A stretch of 64,000 nt of DNA from Batkoa obscura. Taxonomy: Eukaryota; Entomophthoromycota; Entomophthoromycetes; Entomophthorales; Batkoaceae. The notes below the pieces were generated by a model. It was given only the letters and a program-made list of their open reading frames with translations, did no database searches and was not told where the DNA came from. The stretch spans positions 124,001-188,000 of the forward strand of contig JASVEC010000002.1 of NCBI GenBank assembly GCA_030770535.1, given 5' to 3'. Position 1 is the stretch's first letter, and the number at the start of each line of letters is the position of its first letter. The position numbers and the translations under genes are program-made. Shown here piece after piece: positions 22,770 through 34,433 of the stretch.

Positions 22770-23660
22770 CTTTTTTAAAATGCTTTGATCTCTTCCCAGA
22801 ACTTTGTTGCTTCATGTTTAATTATAGCATGTAAAAACAAAATTAACTGAGTATTAACAAAAAACCCCAAACCCCAAATCATAAAGAATAATTGCAATAA
22901 GTTGAAGAGAATCAGCGAGATTTCCAAATCCCGCTACATCCAAATAATTTAATGCTATTTCAATAAAAACAGGACATTTCCAACAACCATTAATGTTCCA
23001 TATACTGACAAAATTATACAGGTCTTAATGATAACAACCAGAAGATCTTTAGTTGCTGCTTTATAACCAAAGTTCAATCGAGTTTCGCTTTCCATATTTT
23101 TCGAAACTCACTCGCTTTCTTGGATATCCGATAATAATAATAGGTTATTGTGATTACCAAGACAATTAGAAACTCTAAAAAAATAGGTAAAGGTAGCCAA
23201 GGAAAGTGCTTTCACGCCAATATGAGATGGAAATTGGTAGCTGAATGTATACAGGTGCCAATTGTCGCATACATAATTAGAAGGATCAAGTAAATGGCTG
23301 AGTTAGTAACTAAGATCCAAAAAGCTGCCTTTATTACTCCATACTTTTTAGATATTAATACACACTCAACAGCCAATAAAGCATTGAATATAACTTCAAA
23401 TTAGAGGATGAAAGCATAAAAAAGCTACTGATAATACATCTAATGACATCGAATGTTATTTTTTCATCAGCCAATTGAGTGTAGATAGAATCTGTTATCA
23501 CCAAGATTGGTATTAAGAGTTCCAAACTGGTAATTATAACGGTGAGCTCAGTCTCCTTCTTTTTGATTGAGATCCAAGTTATAAATAATAACAATAAGGA
23601 ACATTTGATAACAACAGATACACTAAATATTATGGCGATGTACAAGATATAGCTATTCAT
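22770..23660 (-). pseudogene. Class-A-like receptor pseudogene (array member 1)
   Basis: The open N-terminal piece starts at 23660 (MNSYILYIAIIFSVS, aligned with the starts of its neighbours). It covers TM1-TM2 (SLELLIPILVITDSIYTQL), then changes frame and stops near 23355. Downstream translation in other frames still matches TM3, TM4 and the C-terminal HEATKFWEEIK region to about 22770. The Cys of TM3 is kept, but the E-R motif is not readable in one frame with it. The longer upstream frame to 23759 is just an extension. Confidence 0.75.
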
Positions 23661-24792
23661 TCCAAAACAAAAAAGTTGTTCTTTATTGCTATTTATATCC
23701 AGATGTCTTTTGGTTTTTTGTACATTTTTATGCAATAAAGGAGCTATCAAGTCATTCACTATATCTCAGCACTCTTTCATGGGCTTTAAAAGTAATAATT
23801 GTTGGTTGAAGCAGTATATGTTTTTAAAATTTAAAAACAAGATGATTTTTAAGCAAATCCTTACTGGTATCGCAATCGTATGTTTTATATGTTCTTATTT
23901 GGGTTAAAGGGTGACGAAGCTACCGAACAGCTTAACAAAAAGTTTATTTAAATCCTTTAGACAAAAAAAGCATACCTATTCTGTTTTATTTAATTTTTTG
24001 GATAACATATTATTTATTATTTAGATCTATCTCGTAGTTATTGCTTTAAAAACAGGATTTGTTTATTATGCTTAAGAATCCTTTCTCAGCTAAAGCCTAG
24101 CCTGAAGTCTTTGTAGAGCTAAATAGGAGATTACCTACCAAAGAACCTGTTAGTTAATTGCACTCAAGGAAGTTTTCAAACACGAAATAATTCAATATTA
24201 TCATTTTAGAAAAAACTCTCATAAAGGAAATAAGTTCTTTAAATACGTATTTTAAATAATCCTTTATTTGTAGTTTTTTGAATTTGCTATTAAAATACTA
24301 ATTTTATACAAGTTGTAAATAAAACCAAACTACAAATGGTAGTGGATTCTAACTATTAATTATTGACCATATGCAAGTCTGTTTATAAAAATTTAACGAA
24401 TTCCAAAAAACTTAACTTGTTGCTGATAAAAACGTTGACCATTGCATGTCAGTCTCAAAGCTATACAACTATTAAAAAATAAAATGAGCATAGTTGAAAA
24501 AACTCAACTAATCAACCTTCCACCATTTTCAAAAGAATTGAGCAGTCTTTATATAATATGGCTATATATTTAAGCAAATAATAAAATAAAACATCAGAAC
24601 TCAGAAAAATGTTAGATGTGGATGGTAAAAAATTAATGTGTCAGTTAGATTATGAAAGATAACAAGAAAACAAAAAATGCTTAAAATTTTAAATCTTTAG
24701 AAATTTAATACAATTTTAGATTAACTTGTTTAAAAATATTATATAGCAATTCAGTTTTGCTCAATTTTGTTTTATTAATTTGATTAACTATT
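23661..24792. other. Spacer within the receptor array
   Basis: AT-rich, without a supported gene. The 73-aa plus-strand frame 23686-23907 is antisense to the pseudogene start and its promoter and is not supported. Confidence 0.4.
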
Positions 24793-24893
24793 TGGGGATG
24801 TTTTTTTTGGCTTCATTACTTTTTCCACCTTTTAAGCGCTATTTGAGTGGAAAAATTGCTAGTAAAATTCTTAAATACAAAAACACATCCCCA
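24793..24893 (+). mobile_element. M1 MITE copy 11 (near-consensus)
   Basis: 101 bp with perfect TGGGGATG / CATCCCCA ends, almost identical to the copy at 3983. It is probably among the youngest in the window. Confidence 0.9.
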
Positions 24894-25381
24894 TTTACCC
24901 AACTCGCGGATTTATGTTAAAATGAAAAATCTAATTTTTTCAAAATGTATATACTCTATTATTTTTATCTTATTGAAACATACATGATGATTTTTTAAAT
25001 ACAACATTTTTAATTATCTAAATAGAAATAAGTAAAACATAGAAGATGACAATTTTAAACGATAAAACTTAATTTATAGGCCTTTAATCTACTATAAAGA
25101 TGCTAAAAAAAGTGTAATTATTTAACATTGTAAAAGGTTTATAAAGCAAAGTATTTAGATACTTCAAACATTCTAAAATATAAATTATCAAATCTAAGAA
25201 AAGCTAGAATTAGATTTCTATATTAATTATGATAATTGTTTGAATCGAATATAAGAAAATAAAAGTGAATTACAAAAGTAATGTTGATAATCATTAATAT
25301 TTTATTGAATATAAAATTGTCGAGCATATTAATTAGCAATCTTTTCAGTAGGATACCTTACACTCATATCATCACTATCAA

Positions 25382-26284
25382 TTATTTCTTAAAGATTTTT
25401 TTAACCTGCTCTCGAAACTCTTCAGCCTCATGCTTAATACCAGTATGAAAGAACAAGATCAATGTAGTATTAGCAAAAAAACCAAAACCAAAAAAGATAA
25501 GTCCCACATGATGTAAGGGATCAATGGCATTAATAAATCTCGCTTTGTTTAAACAAGCTAATATTGTTTCAATAGAAAACAATATATTTCCAATAAACAT
25601 CAATAGCCCATACGCTGTTAAGCTTATATAGTTTTTAGTGATTGCGACCTCGGACTCTCTGTATCTTTTTTTATGACTGATACTTAATTTAATTTCTATA
25701 TCATGCACTTTTCGAAACCTGTTCACTTTTTTAGATGTCTCATAATAGCAATATATGATTATTAGTACTGTAGAAACGCAAACAAAGTCTCTAAAGAAAT
25801 AAGTGAATGCAGCTAAGGTATAATTAGCTACATTAAGATGGCAAATATAATTTGTAGATCCGCGTATAAAGGCACCAATTGCCATGCATACAGTCAGTAG
25901 AATGAAAAAAATAATTGAACTGATAAACAAGATCCGTTTAACTATTCTTATCACTTTGGACTTTTTATATACTAACAAAAGTTCAATAGCCAAAAAAGCA
26001 TTGGACAAAACCTCTAAATAAGCAATAACCTCATAAAAAAACCCAGTGAGTGTACAAGCAGTATGATTTAAGATAAATTTATTTCTGGTTACTTGAGTGT
26101 AAATGTAATCGACTATCAGTAAAATTGCTATTAACAGTTCTAAATTAGCAATCAAAATAATAAGTTTGATATCATTTTTTTTAATTAGAGCTCGTGTTGC
26201 AAACAATGTCAATAACAAACAGGTGATAATAATAAACACATTAAGTGTTATTGAGAAATTATAAAAAAAAGTAGCGATATCCAT
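25382..26284 (-). CDS. Class-A-like seven-helix receptor (array member 2), E-L variant of the E-R motif
   Basis: Single exon, 300 aa, seven hydrophobic segments, short N-terminus. TM3 begins at Cys77. Exactly 24 residues later comes Glu101, the class-A spacing from 3.25 to 3.49. The following residue is Leu102 (AIELLLVYKKSK), whereas the other three open members have Arg (AIERVLIF). The second extracellular loop Cys is present (YICHL). The tail ends HEAEEFREQVKKIFKK. Loss of the conserved Arg suggests altered or absent G-protein coupling. The promoter has the array's TATA-like element at 26331-26344. Confidence 0.82.
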   Translation of the reverse strand: MDIATFFYNFSITLNVFIIITCLLLTLFATRALIKKNDIKLIILIANLELLIAILLIVDYIYTQVTRNKFILNHTACTLTGFFYEVIAYLEVLSNAFLAIELLLVYKKSKVIRIVKRILFISSIIFFILLTVCMAIGAFIRGSTNYICHLNVANYTLAAFTYFFRDFVCVSTVLIIIYCYYETSKKVNRFRKVHDIEIKLSISHKKRYRESEVAITKNYISLTAYGLLMFIGNILFSIETILACLNKARFINAIDPLHHVGLIFFGFGFFANTTLILFFHTGIKHEAEEFREQVKKIFKK

Positions 26285-26330
26285 TTAAAAATTAAAGTTG
26301 TTTATTAAAAAAACTGAAAGTTTCTCCTTA

Positions 26331-26403
26331 ATGCTATTTATATCTTTTTTATACAATTGTTTAGGTAAGATAATTTATTAATCAACCTTTTGATTACCAA
26401 GTT
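26331..26403 (-). promoter_or_regulatory. Conserved array promoter module, member 2
   Basis: GATATAAATAGCAT (26331-26344) lies about 50-60 bp upstream of the start. The upstream block around 26374-26403 resembles those of members 3 and 5. Confidence 0.6.
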
Positions 26404-27395
26404 CTTTGAAAAAATTTGCTCAGTTGAGTCAATTTTTTTTGCTTAACTAGGCTAAACCGGGTGTCAGGCTCATAATAAACAATTTCGGTATAAAAGAACT
26501 GGATTAGTCTAACATATATATGGTAATCAAAGAAACCACCCTATTTTATGACTATCGATTTAATGGTTTAATTTTCAATTACATGTGAAACTTCCAATCA
26601 ACTAAAATTTGAGGTTCAAGTCTTTGGAATGCCAAAGAAGAGGTTACCTGGTAAAGAGTACTTATCTGGTAAGCTGCACTCAAATAGGCTTTCAAGTCAA
26701 AAATTAATCTATGCTACAATTTTGGATAAAGGTTTAACATACAAAGTTCATTCTTTTTAAAAAAATCCATTTTAATAGTTGACTTTTAAAATTTCCATCA
26801 AAATATAGGAATTTCCACAAATTTTACAGATGGAATAGAACTAAAATACAAATTGTGCCAGATCTACAGTTATTAAAAATAAGAATGAATAAGAGATTGT
26901 AGAAAATTTGCTAACTAGCCTTATGGTTTGTTACTTTGATCTTATTAATCTGTATAAATATATTTTTAAATGTCTACAACCTTAATTCCTCAAATATAAT
27001 AATTACAAAGCATAAAAATGACAAAAATGAAGCTAATGCACCACAATCGTAACACCTTAAATTGCTTTGAAAATGCTGCATATATAGAACATTTGGTATA
27101 GCTGTTCGAGCTTATAGTTTGATTTATAATAGCAAACGACATCAGGTAGATGCTAATAAGAAGTTATTAAATAATTCAGATGACCTAAAAATATAAACTA
27201 TGGGATCTGAAAATGAGAAAATTTAAAATCAAGTACTCTATTATACTGATGCTTATTTTGGTTGAATCATAAAAAGCCAGAAAAAAATAAAGGCAAACTC
27301 AATAACCATTGTATTTTATTCAAGATAAACTCCAAATGCATCAATCAGTGACTCGTTTTCAAACAGTGAGAGAACGATCTCTCTAGAAAAATATT
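26404..27395. other. Spacer within the receptor array
   Basis: About 1 kb, AT-rich, no gene seen. Stretches such as GCTGCATATA near 27075 recur in the other array spacers, consistent with tandem duplication of gene plus flank. Confidence 0.35.
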
Positions 27396-28319
27396 TCATT
27401 CATGCCATCCCTTATTCACCTTTTGATAAAACCCTTTTATCTGTTCATAAAATTTTTCAGCCTCATGCCTAATCCCAGTATGGAAAAATAAAATCAGTGC
27501 AGTATTGGCGATGAATCCCACACATGTACAGGTAAGCCCTATATAATGAAGGGGATCAATAACTGGAGTAAATCTCGGCTTATCTAAAATTTTCAATACC
27601 ACTTCGGTAGGAAACACTAGATTTGCAGTAAGCATAAATATTCCATACACTGTTAGGCTTATATAGGTTTTAATGATGGCAAGTTGGTATTCTTTAGATC
27701 TCTCTTTTTGCTTGGTGCTTAATTCAAACCCATTATTCTGTACTTTCCGAAACCCATTTACCTCTTTGGATATCTCATAATAGCAATAGAGGCACACAAG
27801 TACCCCACTAAGGCAGTTGAAATCTCTAAAGAGATGAGTGAATGCAGCTAAAGCGTAATTTGCCGCATCAAGAAGACAAATGTGCCTAGTAGATCCATGC
27901 ATAAACATTCGAAGCGCTGAGCATGTGATAAGTAGGATTAAGAATATGATTGAATTGATAGCTAGGACCCAATAAACTAGCTTTAGTATTTTAGACTTCC
28001 TAAAGATTAATACACGTTCAATAGCCAAAAAAGCATTGAATATAATTTCATAAAAAGCGACAATTTCATAGAAAAATCCAGTAACTGTGCAAGCAGTAAG
28101 ATTATATATTACCTTTTCACCATTTACAAGTGTATAGATAGGATCCGTTGAAGTCAATATTGGTATTAACAGTTCTATGGTCCCTATCAAAATGATGAGT
28201 TTAACATCGTTACTTTTAGTTGGGATTCGTGATGCAAATAAAATCAACAAAAAGCATATGATGATAATATTTATACTAAATACTACTGAACAGTAATAAT
28301 AAATGGTGGCGGCATCCAT
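27396..28319 (-). CDS. Class-A-like seven-helix receptor (array member 3)
   Basis: Single exon, 307 aa. Seven hydrophobic segments, TM3 Cys77 and the Glu101-Arg102-Val motif at class-A spacing. Loop-2 Cys lies in HICLLDAANY, loop 3 is basic (KQKERSKEYQ), and TM7 reads GFIANTALILFFHTG. It is longer than its neighbours by a short C-terminal extension (QKVNKGWHE). It probably acts at the plasma membrane or hyphal tip; the ligand is unknown. It shares about 55-60% of residues with members 5 and 6 by eye. Confidence 0.85.
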   Translation of the reverse strand: MDAATIYYYCSVVFSINIIIICFLLILFASRIPTKSNDVKLIILIGTIELLIPILTSTDPIYTLVNGEKVIYNLTACTVTGFFYEIVAFYEIIFNAFLAIERVLIFRKSKILKLVYWVLAINSIIFLILLITCSALRMFMHGSTRHICLLDAANYALAAFTHLFRDFNCLSGVLVCLYCYYEISKEVNGFRKVQNNGFELSTKQKERSKEYQLAIIKTYISLTVYGIFMLTANLVFPTEVVLKILDKPRFTPVIDPLHYIGLTCTCVGFIANTALILFFHTGIRHEAEKFYEQIKGFYQKVNKGWHE

Positions 28320-28358
28320 CTTTGACTTATTTTTATCTTTATAAGGATGTTTAGTTTT

Positions 28359-28428
28359 ATGCTATTTATATCTTTTTTAAAATTTCCTGGGCAATAGATA
28401 ATTTATTGGTCAACTCTTTGGGTACCAA
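28359..28428 (-). promoter_or_regulatory. Conserved array promoter module, member 3
   Basis: GATATAAATAGCAT (28359-28372) is identical to member 2 over 14 bp and lies 40-53 bp from the start codon. Upstream, 28401-28428 reads (reverse strand) GGTACCCAAAGAGTTGACC, near-identical to member 5. Confidence 0.65.
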
Positions 28429-29869
28429 TTCTCGGAAGGTTAAAGGAAGGTTTGCTTATTAAAAAGTACTAGCTTTTTTATGGTACGCTCAATAGGTTTC
28501 TAACCCTGAAACAAATCAACTTTACCATTTTTTATATATAGTCTAATAAATGAAAGATACCTTTTAAAAAAATAAACTTCCGGTATTCTGTAAAATAACT
28601 GACTTAACATAAATTTATAACTTTATTAAATGCAGGAATTTGTATAACCTTATTTGTAAAATGAAACCAAAAACAAGTTGTAGCGGAGCTACAAGCATTA
28701 CTTTTGACCTTGCGCTTTTGTAGGGAACATTTAATACTGGAGTGAAAAGCGACGAAATCATATTTGTGTCACCCAAAAACTAAAATGGATCAAAAGATTA
28801 AATACAACAAATTTTAGTATGAAGTAATAAAGAATGATAAAAAATTATCCTACATTGGCTTATTTTTGATGTGTCACTTTTTTTTAAAATATTGTTTTGT
28901 CATTTTATAAATATTAGTCTATTCCTTTACAATAGCAGATAGAAAAATGCCTAATATTGAAGACTATCGTATTTAGAAAAGTTATTAGCCTTGAAAATAA
29001 TTCAGCCAAATAGAAAAACCAAGTTTTATTAGAAAACGTGTAATCAGATTTAAATTAAATTAAATTGAATAATTTTATGTCTAAACAGCACTTTAATCTC
29101 ATTCTTCTATTGAGATTTAAAATCAATATAATAAAATTAAATTTTATAATTTCACTCAAAATAATGAAAGTTTTAAACTTTTTTACTTATTTTTACTTCA
29201 ATAAATTATTATGGCTTCTAAAAAAAGATTTTATGTATCCTAATTTAAAAAAATTCTAACTCAAGCAAGGTTAATTCAAAGTTGTGAAAGTCATTACGTT
29301 ATCGTATTTGAACTTAACTACACAACCATTAAAAAAGTTTAAATGTGAGGCTATAAAAAAGCAGCTGACTACATTTATGGTTTACTATTTTTATTTTATT
29401 AGCTTATATAAAACTATTATTAAATATCCATAACCTTAATCCCAGATAGAAAAGGTACAAATCATAAAAATGATAGAATTAGAGTCAATGCACCCCAAAT
29501 TAACAACACTTTAATTTGCTTTAAATGCTGCATATACAACCAAAACATTTGATACAATTATTTATATACTGAAGCTTAATTTATAATAATAAATGGTGCT
29601 AAATAAATGGAAACAAAACATTGAATAACTTAAATGGCTTCAAAAATAAACTATAGAATCTCAAATGAGAAAAATCATGATTAATATATTAATTAATATT
29701 AGTATTTTAATTAAATCAAAAAATGCCAAGAAAATCCTTTATAAAGTGATTTCATTCATGCTATGATTTATATATCTAATAAAACAGATAAACATGTTAT
29801 TTAACTACTCCTTTTAAGCTACGAGAATTAAACCTTTTAATAAAACCTCAATCGGCGCCCTCATTCATA
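28429..29869. other. Spacer within the receptor array
   Basis: About 1.4 kb, AT-rich. The 64-aa plus-strand frame 29065-29259 is of low complexity (Asn/Lys/Phe/Leu) and probably not a gene. Confidence 0.35.
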
Positions 29870-30778
29870 TTTTAAAAAACCCTTTAGCTTGATCTCGAAA
29901 TTTTTTAGCTTCATGTCCAACCCCAGTATGAAAAAACAAGATTAGAGTTAAATTAGCAAAAAATCCAAAGCAAAAAATCCAAAGCAAAAAAATAGAACTC
30001 CAATAACATGAAAGGAGTTGATAGCATTGCCAAGTCTTACTTCATCCAAACAGTTCAAAACCTCTCTGATGAAAAATATACCACATGCAGTAAGCGTTAG
30101 TATCCTATATATTGATAAATTTATATAGGTTTTGATGATGGCAACTCGAAACTTTTTTGACCTTAATTTATAACTGTTGCTTAGTTCAATTTCATTATTC
30201 TGTATTTTTCGAAGCCCATTCACTTTTTTGGATATCTCATAATAACAATAAATGACTTTAAATATCTCACCCATAAGATTAAAATCGCAAAAGAGATGTG
30301 TGAATATAGCTAAAGGATAGCTCATCATATTAAAATGGAAAAGAAAATCGCTAGCCCTAGGAATAATGGCACCAGCTGTTGCACAAAAAATCAGCAGGAT
30401 TAAGAAAATGGTTGAGCTGATGGTCAAGATCGATTTAACTATCCTTATTATTTTATATTTTTGAAAAAATCAAAACACGCTCAATGGCCAAAAAAGTATT
30501 GAATATAACCTTGTAATAAAAAATAAACTCATAAAAAAGCCAATGACTGTGGAAACAGGATGATTATGGAGCATTTGTTCATCATCTATTTGAGTATACA
30601 TAGGTTCCACAATATTTTATAATGGCGCTATGGGTTCAATGATTACAATTAAAATAAGGAACTTAGTGCAATTGCCTTTATTTGGAATTTGTAATGTAAA
30701 TAATGACAATAAAGAACAGATCACGACAACGTATACATTGAATATTATTGAGAATATATCAAAGGCACTTTTATTCAT
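29870..30778 (-). pseudogene. Class-A-like receptor pseudogene (array member 4)
   Basis: It starts at ATG 30778 (MNKSAFDIFSIIFNVY). A stop occurs near residue 57, at the end of TM2, and further breaks occur around TM3. An open 159-aa piece (29948-30427) covers TM4 to TM7. A small duplication (AAAATCCAAAGC repeated near 29957-29985) then shifts the frame before the tail. All seven-helix parts are still recognisable, so loss was recent relative to the array. Confidence 0.8.
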
Positions 30779-30819
30779 TATAAAATAATAATTGTCTTTA
30801 AAACAAAGTGCTAATTTTT

Positions 30820-30833
30820 ATGATATTTATATA
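30820..30833 (-). promoter_or_regulatory. TATA-like element of pseudogene member 4
   Basis: TATATAAATATCAT, 42-55 bp upstream of the old start, matches the array element with two changes. Confidence 0.5.
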
Positions 30834-31068
30834 TTTTTTAATTTAATTAGTCATATAATAAATAAATATTAATATACACATCGAATATCATGTTTTGAAA
30901 AATCAACTGAATCAGGATCCCCTGATTAATTAGACTAATTAGACTCAACTTATCTCACTACAATTAAACTTTAGTGTATAAGAATTGAATGCATCTAGCT
31001 CATTGAGATTCTACTAGGTCTCCATATAAACAATTAGAATCTTTTTGAAAAAAATGGGTAGGACCATA
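30834..31068. other. Spacer
   Basis: AT-rich, nothing recognised. Confidence 0.3.
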
Positions 31069-31168
31069 TGGGAGTGTTTTTCTTGACTTCATTATTTTTT
31101 CCATTTTTAAGCGCTATTTAGGCGGAAAAATTATTAGTAAAATTCTTAAACACAAAAATACATCCCCA
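31069..31168 (+). mobile_element. M1 MITE copy 12
   Basis: 100 bp, TA-flanked, ends TGGGAGTG / CATCCCCA. Confidence 0.88.
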
Positions 31169-32500
31169 TATAATTACACCGGTAAAAATGCTACTTAAAA
31201 AATTACACTTTATAAAAAGACAAAACTTGAACAAAGATCTTATTTCAAGGATTGAAAAAATGGCAGTGTATCTAATAATCTTTTGATTTTTTGGAGAAAA
31301 CTTATTTTTTATACTCAAGCTAATATTTCAGCACAAAAAGGTGGACAAGTATAGGTTATAAACGTATTTAGTAGGGCTAAATTTGGTTTGGGACTATTTT
31401 TTATAAATATGGATTAAGCTCAATGCCTAATGGTCTATTCATAGTCAATGTAAGTTCGAGTTTTAGCAAGGCTAAAGAAGAGGAAAGCTTTTAAAGCACA
31501 CTTACTAGTCTTAGTACTCTCTAACAGTCTCCTTACCCTAAAACAAGTTAATTTTATTATTTTTGTAAATAATTTCATTGACAAAATCCATTTTTAATAA
31601 AATCAAAGTGCAGAATATAACGTACCTACAACTATAAAATAAAGCACGAGTATGGGGCTTCAGCAAATTAAGCTTATCAGCTTTATGGTTTAGTACTTTT
31701 ATTTTTTTTGCTTATACAAAACTATAATATAATAATAATTTTAGCCCTATGAACGAAAACGACTACAAAGGATAAAAGATTCCAAATTCTAGACTAAAAA
31801 AATCAAATCAACGATACTTTGGTTTGCTTTGAAAATGCTGTATACAACTTTTTCAATTCAGGTATAGGGCTGTAGGTGGCAGTCAAGAAGTGGAGGGATC
31901 CTTTTGCAGATTTTCATGTATTTCGATAAAGAACCAATTTTAGGTAATAAATGCACAGAAGCCGATTAACTTGTTCAGACTAATAAAAGTTAAATCCTAC
32001 TCTAGCATTACCCAATCCTAACTTTTATCATATATAAGTTGTTTTTAAGCTTTTGAGCTTCTTGTTTCTTTTTTTTGATTGGTATTTCTTTTAACTGTAA
32101 GAAAATAAATTTTGGAAAAATTAGTAGAAGAAAAAACCCCTTACTCTTCTTGACTCTAATCCAACTATACGATGAAAGTTTAACTATACTTACTTAGATA
32201 TTATTGTTTATTTATAATATCAAATGATTTTAAAAGGATAACATTAAAAAGTGCCCAAATATTTTTAACGGTTTTAAAACACAAATGATCAGGATAAACA
32301 AGGAATGTTAGAGTTAAAGCACTATACCATGCAAGTATTTATTTCAATTGGGTTGTAGAAAATATCAAAAGCAAATTATGTAAACCAGAAATTAAAACAA
32401 GGACTAGTTTACTCACTATTATACTTTATTTACAATAAAAAAACTTCAACTAAAGGTGTTTCAATCATTGTAGATAAAATTGTTCAACAACATCACTTAT
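31169..32500. other. Spacer within the receptor array
   Basis: About 1.3 kb without a supported gene. Short stretches match other array spacers. Confidence 0.35.
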
Positions 32501-33403
32501 TCATCTTTTAAAAAGCTTCTTAGTTTGGGCATAAAACTTTTGAACTTCATGCCTGATGCCAGTATGGAAAAGCAATATTAACGCAGTGTTAGCAACAAAT
32601 CCCATACAATAAAAGGAAAGCCCTATATAATGAAGAGGATCACTAATTATTTTAAACTTTGATTTATCCAAATAATGCAATATTGCCTCAATGGAAAATG
32701 ATAGATTCCCAGAAAACATCAACACTCCGTATATTGTTAAACTTATATATGTTTTAATAATAACAGTTTGATACTCTTTGGATCTTTCTTCATGATTGAC
32801 GCTTAACTCAAGTCCATTATATTGCACCTTTAGAAACCCATTTACTTGTTTAGATATCTCACAATAGCAATGTATACATGTAGCTACCGCACCAAGACAA
32901 ATAAAATCTCTAAAAAGATGGGTGAAGGTAGCTAAAGGATAATCGGCTACATCGAGATGACAAATATAAGTACTAGGCCCACGTATATAGGCACCAATTG
33001 CTGTACATACAATCAGTAATACTGAGAAAACGGTTGAATTGATAGTCAAAATCCAATAAATTAGTCTTATCACTTTGGATTTTTTAAAAATCAATACACG
33101 TTCAATGGCCAAAAAGGCATTAAACAAAACTTCGAAATAAGCAACAATCTCATAAAAAAAGCCAGTGATTGTGCAAGCAGTGTGATTGAATATCACTTTT
33201 TCACCAGTTATTTGAGTGTAAATGGGATCCACTGTCATTAAGACTGGTACTAAGAGCTCTACAATGGCAATTAAAACAATGAATTTAATATCTTTGCCTT
33301 TATTTGGAATCCTTGTTGCAAATAATACCAGTAAGAAGCAAACGACGGTAATACATATACTAAATACTATTGCGCAATTATAATAGAAATCAGCAAAATA
33401 CAT
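32501..33403 (-). CDS. Class-A-like seven-helix receptor (array member 5)
   Basis: Single exon, 300 aa, seven hydrophobic segments. Cys77 in TM3, Glu101-Arg102-Val, loop-2 Cys148 (TYICHL), a loop-3 Glu/Lys stretch (VNHEERSKEYQ) and TM7 VANTALILLFHTG. The spacing Cys77 to Glu101 is the class-A value of 24. Open and without odd features. Likely a plasma-membrane sensor; the ligand cannot be inferred. Confidence 0.86.
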   Translation of the reverse strand: MYFADFYYNCAIVFSICITVVCFLLVLFATRIPNKGKDIKFIVLIAIVELLVPVLMTVDPIYTQITGEKVIFNHTACTITGFFYEIVAYFEVLFNAFLAIERVLIFKKSKVIRLIYWILTINSTVFSVLLIVCTAIGAYIRGPSTYICHLDVADYPLATFTHLFRDFICLGAVATCIHCYCEISKQVNGFLKVQYNGLELSVNHEERSKEYQTVIIKTYISLTIYGVLMFSGNLSFSIEAILHYLDKSKFKIISDPLHYIGLSFYCMGFVANTALILLFHTGIRHEVQKFYAQTKKLFKR

Positions 33404-33445
33404 TTGAAAATTATATCCAGCTTATTAAAGAACTTTTTTACTTTT

Positions 33446-33515
33446 ATCTTATTTATGTCTATTTAAATCATTTGGATGGTAGACACTTTTATTAATTGAC
33501 TCTTTGGGTACTAAG
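33446..33515 (-). promoter_or_regulatory. Conserved array promoter module, member 5
   Basis: GACATAAATAAGAT (33446-33459) lies 43-56 bp upstream of the start. The block 33491-33515 reads (reverse strand) GTACCCAAAGAGTCAATT, matching member 3. Confidence 0.6.
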
Positions 33516-34023
33516 TTTTGTTAAGGTTAAAGAAGAGGTTACTTCCTAAAATAGGCCTACCGGCCAAAGTACACCCAAGCAGGTTCCTAGCTCCAAAACA
33601 GTTCAATTTTACAATTTTAGATAAAAGCGTTATAAAAAAATTCAAGCATTTTAAGAAACTAAACTTTTTAGTTTTTTTATAAAAATGATTTTTGGTGTAA
33701 GAGAAACTTTCAGTTTTATTAAAATTAATGGGTTTGTATAAATCCTAATAATAAGAGCTCAAAACGTAAATCATAATAAATCCACAGCCACTAAAAAAGG
33801 TTGAATATGAGGCTACAAAAAGCTAGCTGACAAGTCTCACGACTAGTCCCCTTCATCTTATTGCCATGTACAAAGCTATTCTTAAATATCAACAACTTTA
33901 ATCACCTAGATTAAAAATTTACAAAGCATGATGACAAATTTAGGACCAATACGCCCCAATTAATAACATTTTATTTACTTTAAAATGCTGCATATATAAG
34001 ACATTCGATTATAGTTATTTATA
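33516..34023. other. Spacer within the receptor array
   Basis: AT-rich, no gene. The GCTGCATATATAA stretch near 33988 matches other array spacers. Confidence 0.35.
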
Positions 34024-34122
34024 TGGGGCTGTTTTTTTTGGTTTCATACCTTTTTCCATTTTTCAAACGCTATTTGAGCAGAGAGATTGTTAGTAAAACT
34101 TAAGCAAAAAAATACATCCCCA
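34024..34122 (+). mobile_element. M1 MITE copy 13
   Basis: 99 bp, TA-flanked, ends TGGGGCTG / CATCCCCA, with a small internal deletion near the right arm. Confidence 0.85.
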
Positions 34123-34433
34123 TATATTGAAGATTAATTTATGATATTAAACTAAAATAAAAAAATAATAGTAAAAAGTAGCTAAAAGGATTCAAATGGC
34201 TAAAAACTTAAATTATCAAAACTAAAACCAGAAAAATTGATCTAAAAATGTAATATTAGTACTACTATTTCTTTCAATTGAATTATAAAAATTTAAACTA
34301 AATTATAAAAGCAATTTTATTCATTATTGTACTACACTTCGAACTAAACTTTAAATGTATTAATTAGCAGCTCGTTTCAAGCAATAAAAACAGAATATTC
34401 AACAAATTATCTTCCATCAGCCCCATTGCTTAT

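Noticed and set aside
29065-29259. 64-aa plus-strand frame in the receptor array spacer
   Set aside because: Low-complexity Asn/Leu/Lys/Phe sequence expected by chance in this base composition, with no motif or promoter.
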